From NCBI RefSeq assembly GCF_012034175.1, contig NZ_JAATEJ010000008.1, positions 124,001 to 188,000 of the forward strand: a stretch of DNA of 64,000 nucleotides. The letters run 5' to 3'. The notes under the pieces were generated by a model. The model saw nothing but the letters and a program-made list of their open reading frames with translations. It was not told the DNA's origin and did not search any database. The number at the start of each line of letters is the position of its first letter. The first letter of the stretch is position 1. Made by a program: the position numbers and the translations under genes. Shown here in pieces: positions 1 through 63,737 of the stretch. Source of the stretch: Actinacidiphila epipremni. GTDB taxonomy: Bacteria; Actinomycetota; Actinomycetes; Streptomycetales; Streptomycetaceae.

Positions 1-21040
<21,040 letters not shown>

Positions 21041-21042
<2 letters not shown>

Positions 21043-21048
21043 GGAAAG
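21041..21048 (+). promoter_or_regulatory. Ribosome-binding site of second PKS gene, overlapping the stop of the first
   Basis: GAGGAAAG begins inside the TGA stop (21040-21042) of PKS gene 1 and ends two bases before ATG at 21051. This favours ATG 21051 over the GTG at 21039, which would have no spaced ribosome-binding site. Confidence 0.75.
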
Positions 21049-21050
21049 CG

Positions 21051-37877
<16,827 letters not shown>

Positions 37878-37922
37878 CATGGCCGGCCGAACAGCAGCAG
37901 GCGACACAGACACAGAAGGTGC

Positions 37923-37926
37923 GAGG
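37923..37926 (+). promoter_or_regulatory. Likely ribosome-binding site of third PKS gene
   Basis: GAGG lies 9 nt before GTG 37936 and 12 nt before ATG 37939. The frame is also open from ATG 37879, only one base after the previous stop, but that start has no upstream site and would add a low-complexity leader before the docking helix. The choice between 37936 and 37939 is open. Confidence 0.5.
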
Positions 37927-37938
37927 ACGACGACCGTG

Positions 37939-48843
<10,905 letters not shown>

Positions 48844-48853
48844 GGACCGCGGC

Positions 48854-48862
48854 GGGGAAAGG
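48854..48862 (+). promoter_or_regulatory. Ribosome-binding site of fourth PKS gene
   Basis: GGGGAAAGG ends 8 nt before the GTG start at 48871, which supports that start. It is the only start in the 27-nt spacer that begins the docking helix properly. Confidence 0.7.
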
Positions 48863-48870
48863 CGTACACA

Positions 48871-57375
<8,505 letters not shown>

Positions 57376-57396
57376 CGCCGGTCCGCCCCCCCGAAG

Positions 57397-57431
57397 ACCG
57401 CCGGGCCCGGCCGCCAACCGCCGGGCCCGGC
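57397..57431. repeat. Two 15-bp direct repeats with palindromic cores in the PKS-hydrolase spacer
   Basis: ACCGCCGGGCCCGGC occurs at 57397-57411 and again at 57417-57431, a 20-bp period (two helical turns). Each contains the palindrome CCGGGCCCGG. The same palindrome recurs at 58425-58434 in the next spacer. It could be an operator pair or a chance result of high G+C. The rest of the 57376-57489 spacer shows only a ribosome-binding site. Confidence 0.4.
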
Positions 57432-57478
57432 TCCGTACCGCCGCCCCACCCGCCCCAAACCGCCCGCCACGACACCCC

Positions 57479-57482
57479 GGAG
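57479..57482 (+). promoter_or_regulatory. Ribosome-binding site of hydrolase gene
   Basis: GGAG lies 7 nt before ATG 57490. Confidence 0.7.
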
Positions 57483-57489
57483 AACCACC

Positions 57490-58389
57490 ATGATCCCCCA
57501 GCCGACCCGGAAGGGCACCGCGCCCTTCCGCGGCCACAAGACCTGGTACCGGGTCACCGGCGACCTCGCCGGCGGACGCCCGCCGCTCGTCGCGGTGCAC
57601 GGCGGCCCCGGCAGCACCCACGACTACCTGCTGCGGCTCGCCGAACTCGCCGCCGAGGGGCAGCCGGTGGTGCACTACGACCAGCTCGGCAACGGCGGCT
57701 CCAGCCATCTGCCGGGCGAGAAGCCCGACTTCTGGACCGTCGACCTCTTCCTCGACGAACTCGACAACCTGCTCGCCCACCTGGGCATCACCGACGGCTA
57801 CGTGCTGTTCGGCCAGTCCTGGGGCGGCATGCTGTCGGCCGCCCACGCCGCCCGCCGCCCTGCCGGGCTGCGCGGCCTGGTCATCGCCAACTCGCCCGCC
57901 TCGATGCCCACATGGCGGCAGGAGATGACCGCCCTGCGCGCCGCCCTGCCGGCGCAGGCCCAGGCAGAGCTGCTGCGGCACGAAGAGGGCGGCACCACCG
58001 ACAGCCCCGCGTACTTCGAGGCCGCCATGGCCTTCTACGACCGGCACGTGTGCCGCACCAAGCCGTGGCCGCGCGAGGTCGCCGCGACCATGATGGAGAT
58101 CTACAACGACCCCACGGTCTACTTCACCATGAACGGCCCCAACGAATTCCATGTCGTCGGCACGCTCAAGGACTTCACCGTCGAGCCGCTGCTGCCCCGC
58201 ATCACCGCCCCCACCCTGGTGATCAGCGGCGAGCACGACGAGGCCACCCCGGCGACGGTGCGCCCGTACGCCGAGCTCATCCCCGGCGCGCGCTGGGAGA
58301 TCGTCGCCGGCTCCAGCCACATGCCGCACGTCGAGGCACCCGAAGCCTTCGACGCGGTGCTGCGGAAGTTCCTCGCGGAGCTGGGGTAG
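57490..58389 (+). CDS. Proline-iminopeptidase-family alpha/beta hydrolase
   Basis: This is a 299-residue cytosolic serine hydrolase (peptidase S33 type). It has the HGGPG oxyanion-hole motif at residues 37-41 and the nucleophile elbow GQSWGG with Ser110. The triad is completed by Asp250 (GEHDEATP) and His277 (GSSHMPH). Length and motif order fit proline iminopeptidases, which cut single N-terminal residues. In macrolactam clusters a relative (VinJ) removes an aminoacyl cap from the growing polyketide, so a similar trimming step on an amino-containing starter is possible here. It lies between the PKS genes and the cyclase gene on the same strand, so it is probably part of the pathway. A type II thioesterase is less likely, because those lack HGGPG. 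Substrate unknown. Confidence 0.9.
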   Translation: MIPQPTRKGTAPFRGHKTWYRVTGDLAGGRPPLVAVHGGPGSTHDYLLRLAELAAEGQPVVHYDQLGNGGSSHLPGEKPDFWTVDLFLDELDNLLAHLGITDGYVLFGQSWGGMLSAAHAARRPAGLRGLVIANSPASMPTWRQEMTALRAALPAQAQAELLRHEEGGTTDSPAYFEAAMAFYDRHVCRTKPWPREVAATMMEIYNDPTVYFTMNGPNEFHVVGTLKDFTVEPLLPRITAPTLVISGEHDEATPATVRPYAELIPGARWEIVAGSSHMPHVEAPEAFDAVLRKFLAELG

Positions 58390-58429
58390 TGGCGCTGGGG
58401 TAGCGGTAGGGGCGGCTAGGGGTTCCGGG
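58380..58429. promoter_or_regulatory. Tandem GGGGTAG/TAGGGG motifs after the hydrolase stop codon
   Basis: GCTGGGGTAG occurs at 58380-58389, where it contains the TAG stop, and again at 58394-58403. TAGGGG follows at 58407-58412 and 58417-58422. A short complementary CCCTAGC lies at 58444-58450. The cluster sits 130-180 nt before the Dieckmann-cyclase-like gene and could be an activator binding region. No consensus -10/-35 pair is clear. Confidence 0.35.
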
Positions 58430-58450
58430 CCCGGCCCGCGCCGCCCTAGC

Positions 58451-58470
58451 GTTCCCGCGTCGGCGGGAAC
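58451..58470. promoter_or_regulatory. Perfect 8-bp inverted repeat in the cyclase gene leader
   Basis: GTTCCCGC and GCGGGAAC flank a 4-nt GTCG loop. No T-run follows, so it may be an operator or a leader hairpin rather than a strong terminator. The remainder of the 58390-58558 spacer shows only the ribosome-binding site at its end. Confidence 0.45.
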
Positions 58471-58543
58471 CCTCACACCGGGCCGAAATCCTCGCCGGGC
58501 CGCGCCTCCCACCGGAGCGCGCACCCGGCCCCGCGCACTCTTC

Positions 58544-58549
58544 AGGAGA
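58544..58549 (+). promoter_or_regulatory. Ribosome-binding site of cyclase gene
   Basis: AGGAGA lies 9 nt before ATG 58559, a good match for this start. Confidence 0.7.
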
Positions 58550-58558
58550 CTCGCTCGC

Positions 58559-59425
58559 ATGGACACGCGCAACGACACGCTGCACTCGTGGAAGGTCGTC
58601 ACCCCCGCCGAAGGCGCCGAGGGCGGCCAGGGCGGCGTGAGCGGTGAGGTCGTCGTCGCCGTCGACTTCCCCGTCACCGGCCGCCCCGAAGCCGGCTTCA
58701 CCGACCTCGCCGGGCTGCTGGCCCCCGGCCGCGCCTTCTGGCAGACCGTCCCGCCGCCCGTCGTGCCCGGCTCCGGCGCCGGCGTCGAGACCTACGTCGG
58801 CGGCTGGGCGGACGAACTGACCGGCTCCGGGCTGGTCGTGCGCGGCATCCTCGGCTTCTGCGTCGGCTCGGTCTACGCCGCCGCGCTCGCCGACAAGGTC
58901 ACCGCCGCGCAGGGCAGCGCGCCCGCGCTCATCCTCTTCGACCCCGAGCCGGCCACCGTCACCACCCTCTACTGGCAGTTCGAGAAGATGGTCGGCAACC
59001 TCGCCGGCGTCCTCACCGACGACGAGGCCGACGCCGTACGCCGCAAGGCCGAGGCGCTGTCGAAGGCCGACCCCGACGACGTGACCGCCTTCGCGGCGGA
59101 ACTGCACGCCATGTTCCACCCGGTGGCCGTCGAGGCGTTCGGCCGGCTGGGCCTGGACGCCGAGCACACCGCCGAGGTGCTGGACCTCTTCGCGGCCTTC
59201 ATCTCCTACCTCTCGGTCGCCGGCCAGCTCGACCCGTCCGCCGCCTGGAAGGGCGCCACCGCGATCAGCTCGGCCGGCCCGAACAGCGGCCTCAACCCGC
59301 ACCGCGCCCACCCCGGCCAGGACAGCGACCTGGTCGCCCGCGAATACCGGCTGGACGTCCCGCACGCCGAACTGCTGCGCTCCGCCGACGCCGCCAGGAC
59401 CGTCGACGAACTGCTGCGCGGCTGA
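58559..59425 (+). CDS. Putative Dieckmann cyclase forming the tetramic acid (TrdC/SlgL/NcmC-like)
   Basis: This 288-residue protein has an alpha/beta-hydrolase layout, but the nucleophile elbow is GFCVGS, with Cys101 in place of Ser. Asp128 (LILFDPE) lies 27 residues on and His269 (DVPHAELL) 168 residues after the Cys. From memory, the structurally solved nocamycin cyclase NcmC uses Cys89-Asp116-His253, with spacing 27 and 164, so the match in length and spacing is close. Such enzymes release a beta-ketoacyl-aminoacyl thioester from an NRPS by carbon-carbon bond formation, giving a tetramic acid. Context supports this: the last PKS module leaves a ketone, the NRPS next door selects glycine, and neither carries a thioesterase. 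An ordinary cysteine thioesterase giving a free acid is the main alternative. There is no signal peptide. Confidence 0.8.
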   Translation: MDTRNDTLHSWKVVTPAEGAEGGQGGVSGEVVVAVDFPVTGRPEAGFTDLAGLLAPGRAFWQTVPPPVVPGSGAGVETYVGGWADELTGSGLVVRGILGFCVGSVYAAALADKVTAAQGSAPALILFDPEPATVTTLYWQFEKMVGNLAGVLTDDEADAVRRKAEALSKADPDDVTAFAAELHAMFHPVAVEAFGRLGLDAEHTAEVLDLFAAFISYLSVAGQLDPSAAWKGATAISSAGPNSGLNPHRAHPGQDSDLVAREYRLDVPHAELLRSADAARTVDELLRG

Positions 59426-59478
59426 CCGCCCGCCCCGCGCCGGGCACGGACCCCCAGGCCGTCCCGGCCAGGAACGTT

Positions 59479-59483
59479 AAGGA
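59479..59483 (+). promoter_or_regulatory. Ribosome-binding site of NRPS gene
   Basis: AAGGA lies 6 nt before ATG 59490 and only 3 nt before the adjoining GTG at 59487, so ATG 59490 is preferred. Confidence 0.65.
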
Positions 59484-59489
59484 CTAGTG

Positions 59490-62400
59490 ATGGACGCTGT
59501 CGCCGCCTCCCGCAAGGAACAGGCGCTGTGGCTGCTGGAGAGCTTCGTTCCCGACTCCGGCGTCAACAACCTCTCGACGGCCTTCCGGGTGGCCGGCGAC
59601 CTCGCGCCGCAGCTGCTCCAGGACGTGGTCGACCGCCTCGTGGCCCGCCACGAGGTGCTTCGCACCGTCTTCCGCGAGCAGGACGGCACGCTGCTGCGCC
59701 AGGTGCTCACGACCGGCGCCGTACGCGTTGCCGTCGAGCCGCTGGCGCCCGCGGGCGGCACCGCCGAGGACGACCTGACCCCGTACATCGCCCGGCCCTT
59801 CCGCACCGACGGCAGCCCGCTGCTGCGCGCGGCGCACCTGCGGCACCCGGACGGCGACGTCTTCTGCGTCGCCGTCCACCACTCGGTCTTCGACGGCGCC
59901 TCCTCGATGATCCTGCTGCGCGAGGCCGCGACGCTCTACGAACTGCTCGCCGGCGGCCACGACGTGCCCGCCGAGCTCGCCGCGCCCGTACCGGCGTGGA
60001 CCCCGCCGCCGCCCTCCGAGGCCAGCGAGCGCTTCTGGCGCGAGCAGCTGGACGGCTTCCGCCCCACCGACCTGGCCCTGCGCTGCGAGAAGCCCGGCGG
60101 CTCGCAGACCACGCTGCTCGGCGGCGTCGTCAACCACGAGCTGTCCGCGCAGGCACTCGCCGTCGTCCGCCGCCTCCAGCGCGCCCTGCGCGCCCCCGAG
60201 GCCGTCGTGCTGCTCGCCGCGTACTACGTGCTGCTCGCCGCGCACGGCGCCGGGCCCGACCTGACCGTCGGGTCGCCGGTGAGCCTGCGCGGGCAGGGCG
60301 AGCAGGACCGGATCGGCTACCACATCAACGTGCTGACGCTGCGGGCCCGCGTCACCCCCGAGGAATCGTTCCGCCAGCTGGTGTCCGCCACCCGCAAGGT
60401 CTTCCTCGGCGCCATGGCGCACGCCGACTACCCCGTCGACGACCTGCTGGAGATCGTGCCGCGCGACGACGCCGCCTGGCGCAACATCCTCTTCCGGCAC
60501 GTCTTCAACTACGCGCCCATGGCCGGCGCGACCGAGTTCACCCTCACCGGCCTGCCCGCCCGGCAGATCGTCGCCGAGAACGGCTCCAGCAAGTTCGACC
60601 TGGAGTTCTTCGTCTCCTCCGCGGCCGACCGCCTCCAGGTGCGCGCCGCCTACTACGCCGACGTCTTCGAGCACGCCGACGTCGAGGCGCTCGTCCAGCG
60701 CTACGAGGCGCTGCTGCTCACCCTGGACACCGCGCACGACCGGCCCATCGGCGAGCTGCGGGTGTGGAGCCCGCGGGACACCGCCGTCATCGGCGCCGCC
60801 AACGCCACCGAGCGGCCCGTCCCGTACGGCTCGGTCCTCAAGGCCGTGGCCGCGGTCGCCGCCGCACGGCCCGCCGCGACCGCGCTGCGCGACGGCGACC
60901 GGGACGTCAGCTACGCCGCCCTGTGGACCGGCGCCCTGCGGGTCCGCGACGACCTGCGGGCCGCCGGCATCGGCCGCGGCGACGTCGTCGCCCTGGCCGC
61001 GCCCCGCGGCCCGGAGCTGGCCGCGGGCGCGCTGGGCGTCTGGCTCGCCGGCGCCGCCTACCTGCCCCTGGAGCCGAGCCACCCGGCCTCCCGGCTGGCC
61101 TACCAGCTCCAGGACTCCGGGGCCAGGGCCGTGCTGCGCGGCGCCGGCACCGCCCTCGACTGCGGGCAGACCCCCGCCCTCACCCTGCCCGCGCTGCCCG
61201 ACGCCGCGGACACCGCGCCGCAGACCGACGCGGCCACCCCGTCCTCGGGGGAGTGCGCCTACCTGATCTACACCTCAGGCTCCACCGGCCGCCCCAAGGG
61301 CACCCTCGTCGGCCACGGGGCGCTCGCCAACCTCGTCGCGCACTTCGCCGACGAGCTGTCCGCCAAGGACACCGACTCCGCGCTGTGGCTGACCACCTTC
61401 AGCTTCGACATCTCCGCGCTGGAGCTGTTCCTGCCGCTGACCGTGGGCGGCGCCGTCGTCGTCGCCCCCGACGAGGCACGCACCGACGGTACCGCGCTCG
61501 CCGACGTGCTCGTACGCCACGACGTCGGCATCGTGCAGGCCACCCCGACGACCTGGCGGATGGTGCTGGACCAGGCCGGCGACCGGCTCGGCGGGCGCCG
61601 GGTGCTCAGCGGCGGCGAACCGCTGCCGCTCGCGCTCGCCCAGCGGCTGGCCGCGACCGGCTGCCGACTGCACAACGTCTACGGGCCCACCGAGACCACC
61701 ATCTGGTCCACCTCAGGCGCCGTGCCCGAGGACGTGGCCCGCGTCGACGTCGGCGGGCCGCTCGCCAACACCCGGCTGTTCGTCGAGGGCCGGCCCGGGC
61801 AGGAGCTGCCGGTCGGCGTGAGCGGCGAGCTGTGCATCGCCGGCGCCGGCGTCGCCCTCGGCTACCACGGCCGCCCCGAGCTGACCGCCGAGCGCTTCGG
61901 CGACCACCCCGAGCACGGCCGCTACTACCGCACCGGCGACCTCGCGCGCTGGCTGCCCGGCGGCCGGATGGAGATCCTGGGCCGCGCCGACCGGCAGATC
62001 AAGCTGCGCGGCAACCGCATCGAGCTCGGCGAGATCGAGGCCGTGCTGCTGGAGCACCCGCAGGTGCGCGGCGCGGCCGTCGTCGTCGCCGGCGACCCGG
62101 GCTCCGACGCCGTACTGACCGCCTTCGTGGTCGTCGGCGACCCGGCCGCCACCGGCACCCTGTGGGAGCACGCCCGCGGCACCCTGCCGCCCGCCGCCGT
62201 CCCGCAGTCCTACGTCGCCGTGGAGTCCTTCCCCATGACGGGCAACAACAAGGTCGACATCCCCGCGCTCACCCGGCTCGCCGAACAGCACCGCGCCGAG
62301 GCGGAGTCGGGGACGGATACCGCCAACTCCCCTGCCACCGCGCCCGGTGACGACCCGGTCGTCGACTTCCTGGTCGGCCAGTGGGAGAAGCTGCTGCGCC

Positions 62401-62600
62401 GCACCGACCTCGGCCCGGACGCCAACTTCTTCGCCAGCGGCGGCCATTCGCTGCTCGGCGCGGTGCTCGTACAGCGCGCCGAGGCCGAGTTCGGGGTCCG
62501 GCTGAAACTCACCGAGCTCTTCGACCACCCCACCCCGGTCGCGCTGGCCGCCCGCGTCCGCGCGCTGCCGCCCCGGGAGGACGGCGCCGCCGGCGCCTGA
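59490..62600 (+). CDS. Nonribosomal peptide synthetase, single C-A-T module, glycine-activating
   Basis: This 1036-residue NRPS has a condensation domain at about residues 1-430 with an intact HHSVFDG (130-136). The adenylation domain (about 440-925) has YTSGSTGRPKG at 594-604, GRADRQIKLRGNRIE and Lys921 in NNKVD. The thiolation domain near 960-1025 has Ser987 in GGHSLL. Aligning the pocket to GrsA by eye gives DILQLGVIWK, a glycine-type code. There is no thioesterase, epimerase or second module. The expected role is to join glycine to the beta-ketoacyl chain from the last PKS ACP. The tirandamycin and nocamycin pathways use the same arrangement of one C-A-T protein plus a Dieckmann cyclase. 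A hairpin follows the stop codon. Confidence 0.93.
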   Translation: MDAVAASRKEQALWLLESFVPDSGVNNLSTAFRVAGDLAPQLLQDVVDRLVARHEVLRTVFREQDGTLLRQVLTTGAVRVAVEPLAPAGGTAEDDLTPYIARPFRTDGSPLLRAAHLRHPDGDVFCVAVHHSVFDGASSMILLREAATLYELLAGGHDVPAELAAPVPAWTPPPPSEASERFWREQLDGFRPTDLALRCEKPGGSQTTLLGGVVNHELSAQALAVVRRLQRALRAPEAVVLLAAYYVLLAAHGAGPDLTVGSPVSLRGQGEQDRIGYHINVLTLRARVTPEESFRQLVSATRKVFLGAMAHADYPVDDLLEIVPRDDAAWRNILFRHVFNYAPMAGATEFTLTGLPARQIVAENGSSKFDLEFFVSSAADRLQVRAAYYADVFEHADVEALVQRYEALLLTLDTAHDRPIGELRVWSPRDTAVIGAANATERPVPYGSVLKAVAAVAAARPAATALRDGDRDVSYAALWTGALRVRDDLRAAGIGRGDVVALAAPRGPELAAGALGVWLAGAAYLPLEPSHPASRLAYQLQDSGARAVLRGAGTALDCGQTPALTLPALPDAADTAPQTDAATPSSGECAYLIYTSGSTGRPKGTLVGHGALANLVAHFADELSAKDTDSALWLTTFSFDISALELFLPLTVGGAVVVAPDEARTDGTALADVLVRHDVGIVQATPTTWRMVLDQAGDRLGGRRVLSGGEPLPLALAQRLAATGCRLHNVYGPTETTIWSTSGAVPEDVARVDVGGPLANTRLFVEGRPGQELPVGVSGELCIAGAGVALGYHGRPELTAERFGDHPEHGRYYRTGDLARWLPGGRMEILGRADRQIKLRGNRIELGEIEAVLLEHPQVRGAAVVVAGDPGSDAVLTAFVVVGDPAATGTLWEHARGTLPPAAVPQSYVAVESFPMTGNNKVDIPALTRLAEQHRAEAESGTDTANSPATAPGDDPVVDFLVGQWEKLLRRTDLGPDANFFASGGHSLLGAVLVQRAEAEFGVRLKLTELFDHPTPVALAARVRALPPREDGAAGA

Positions 62601-62610
62601 CGACACCCAG

Positions 62611-62637
62611 GTCCCCGCCCCCGCGCGGGGCGGGGAC
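62611..62637 (+). terminator. Hairpin after the NRPS gene
   Basis: A perfect 11-bp stem of almost only G/C (GTCCCCGCCCC with its complement) has a 5-nt loop and starts 10 nt after the NRPS stop. It lacks a T-run, as many actinomycete terminators do. It may end or attenuate the biosynthetic transcript before the asparaginase gene. Confidence 0.55.
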
Positions 62638-62653
62638 TTCCGCACCGCCGAAC

Positions 62654-62658
62654 GAGGA
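62654..62658 (+). promoter_or_regulatory. Ribosome-binding site of asparaginase gene
   Basis: GAGGA lies 7 nt before ATG 62666. The frame stays open further upstream into the NRPS gene, but the conserved family N-terminus begins here. Confidence 0.7.
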
Positions 62659-62665
62659 CACGCAC

Positions 62666-63619
62666 ATGAACGCACCCGCCGTGATGGCCCACGTCCTGAG
62701 ATCGAGCATGGTGGAGAGCGTGCACCGCGGTTCGCTGGTGCTCCTCCACCCCGACGGATCGACCGCGTACGCCGCCGGCGACACCGACTCGCCGATCTAC
62801 CCCCGCTCCAGCAACAAGCCGCTGCAAGCCGCCGCGATGCTGCGGGCCGGCGCCCGGCTGAGCGGGCGCTGGCTCGCGCTCGCCGCCGCCAGCCACGCGG
62901 GCGAGCCCTTCCATGTGCAGGCCGTCCGGGAGATTTTGGACGCCGCCGGCGTCGGCGTCGAGGCGCTGGGCTGCCCGGCCTTCCTGCCCAAGGACGTCGG
63001 GCAGCGCATCGCCATGGTGCGCGACGGCGACCCCACCGACCGCCGGCTGACCATGAACTGCTCCGGCAAGCACGCCGGGATGCTGCTCGCGTGCGTCACC
63101 AACGGCTGGCCCGTCGAGGGCTACCTCGACCCGCGGCACCCGCTCCAGATCGCCGTCAACGCCGAGATCGAGGCCGCCACCGGCGAACCCATCGCGCACA
63201 TCGGCACCGACGGCTGCAACGCGCCCGCCGCCGCCTTCAGCCTCACCGGCCTCGCCCGCGCCTTCCAGCGGCTCGGCGCCGCCGCACCCGGCACCGCGCT
63301 CGGCAACGTCGCCGACGCGATGCGCGCCCACCCCGAATACGTCGCGGGCACCCACGAGCCCGACACCTGGCTGATGAGTGCCGTGCCCGGACTGCTCGCC
63401 AAGAGCGGCGCCGAGGGCGTCCAGGCGGTCGCGCTGCCGGACGGCCGGGCCTTCGCGTACAAGATCGAGGACGGCAGCGAGCGCGCCATGGGCCCGGTGC
63501 TGGCGCAGGTGCTGCGGCAGTGCGGTATCGACTCGCCGGTCCTGGAGCGGCTGGACACCGTCCAGCAGCCGCAGCCCGGCGCCGTCCCCACCGTCATCGA
63601 GGCCGTCGCCTTCACGTAG
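62666..63619 (+). CDS. L-asparaginase, type II (Asparaginase_II / Rhizobium ReAV-like family)
   Basis: This 317-residue enzyme is predicted to hydrolyse L-asparagine to aspartate and ammonia. It has the family motifs SSNKPLQA (Ser48, Ser49, Lys51), NCSGKHAGM (Cys132, Lys135) and DGCNAP (Cys184). From memory, Ser48 and Lys51 are catalytic in the Rhizobium etli enzyme, and the equivalent Cys/Lys/Cys set binds zinc there. Length is typical and no signal peptide is seen, so it is likely cytosolic. It follows the NRPS gene by 65 nt, with its own ribosome-binding site and an intervening hairpin. It may mark the edge of the cluster or supply aspartate or ammonia. Nothing in a glycine tetramate pathway clearly requires it. 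Confidence 0.9.
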   Translation: MNAPAVMAHVLRSSMVESVHRGSLVLLHPDGSTAYAAGDTDSPIYPRSSNKPLQAAAMLRAGARLSGRWLALAAASHAGEPFHVQAVREILDAAGVGVEALGCPAFLPKDVGQRIAMVRDGDPTDRRLTMNCSGKHAGMLLACVTNGWPVEGYLDPRHPLQIAVNAEIEAATGEPIAHIGTDGCNAPAAAFSLTGLARAFQRLGAAAPGTALGNVADAMRAHPEYVAGTHEPDTWLMSAVPGLLAKSGAEGVQAVALPDGRAFAYKIEDGSERAMGPVLAQVLRQCGIDSPVLERLDTVQQPQPGAVPTVIEAVAFT

Positions 63620-63651
63620 CCCCCGCGGACCTCGGTACGCAGGGGGTACGT

Positions 63652-63698
63652 ACGGCGGCGCGCCCGGCACATGGTGTACGTGCCGGGCGCGCCGCCGT
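63652..63698. terminator. Bidirectional terminator between convergent genes
   Basis: Perfect 19-bp arms at 63652-63670 and 63680-63698 flank a 9-nt loop. It lies between the asparaginase stop (63619) and the convergent permease stop (63738), so it can serve both genes. The stem is almost all G/C and no long T-run follows. Confidence 0.8.
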
Positions 63699-63737
63699 CT
63701 TCAGCGTGCAGGGTTCTTCTGCGTGCAGGGTCGAGGC

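Noticed and set aside
37879..37938. Twenty-residue N-terminal extension of PKS gene 3
   Set aside because: No upstream ribosome-binding site, and low-complexity residues before an otherwise standard docking helix. Kept only as an alternative.
57490..58389. Macrolactam pathway suggested by the VinJ-like hydrolase
   Set aside because: The window shows no beta-amino-acid loading enzymes. The glycine NRPS plus Cys-type cyclase fit a tetramate much better. Genes to the left could reopen the question.
57490..58389. Type II (editing) thioesterase
   Set aside because: The HGGPG oxyanion motif and overall order fit the proline iminopeptidase family, not type II thioesterases.
62381..62665. Longer start for the asparaginase inside the NRPS gene
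   Set aside because: The extra 95 residues are an out-of-frame reading of the NRPS thiolation domain. The family N-terminus starts at 62666 with its own ribosome-binding site.
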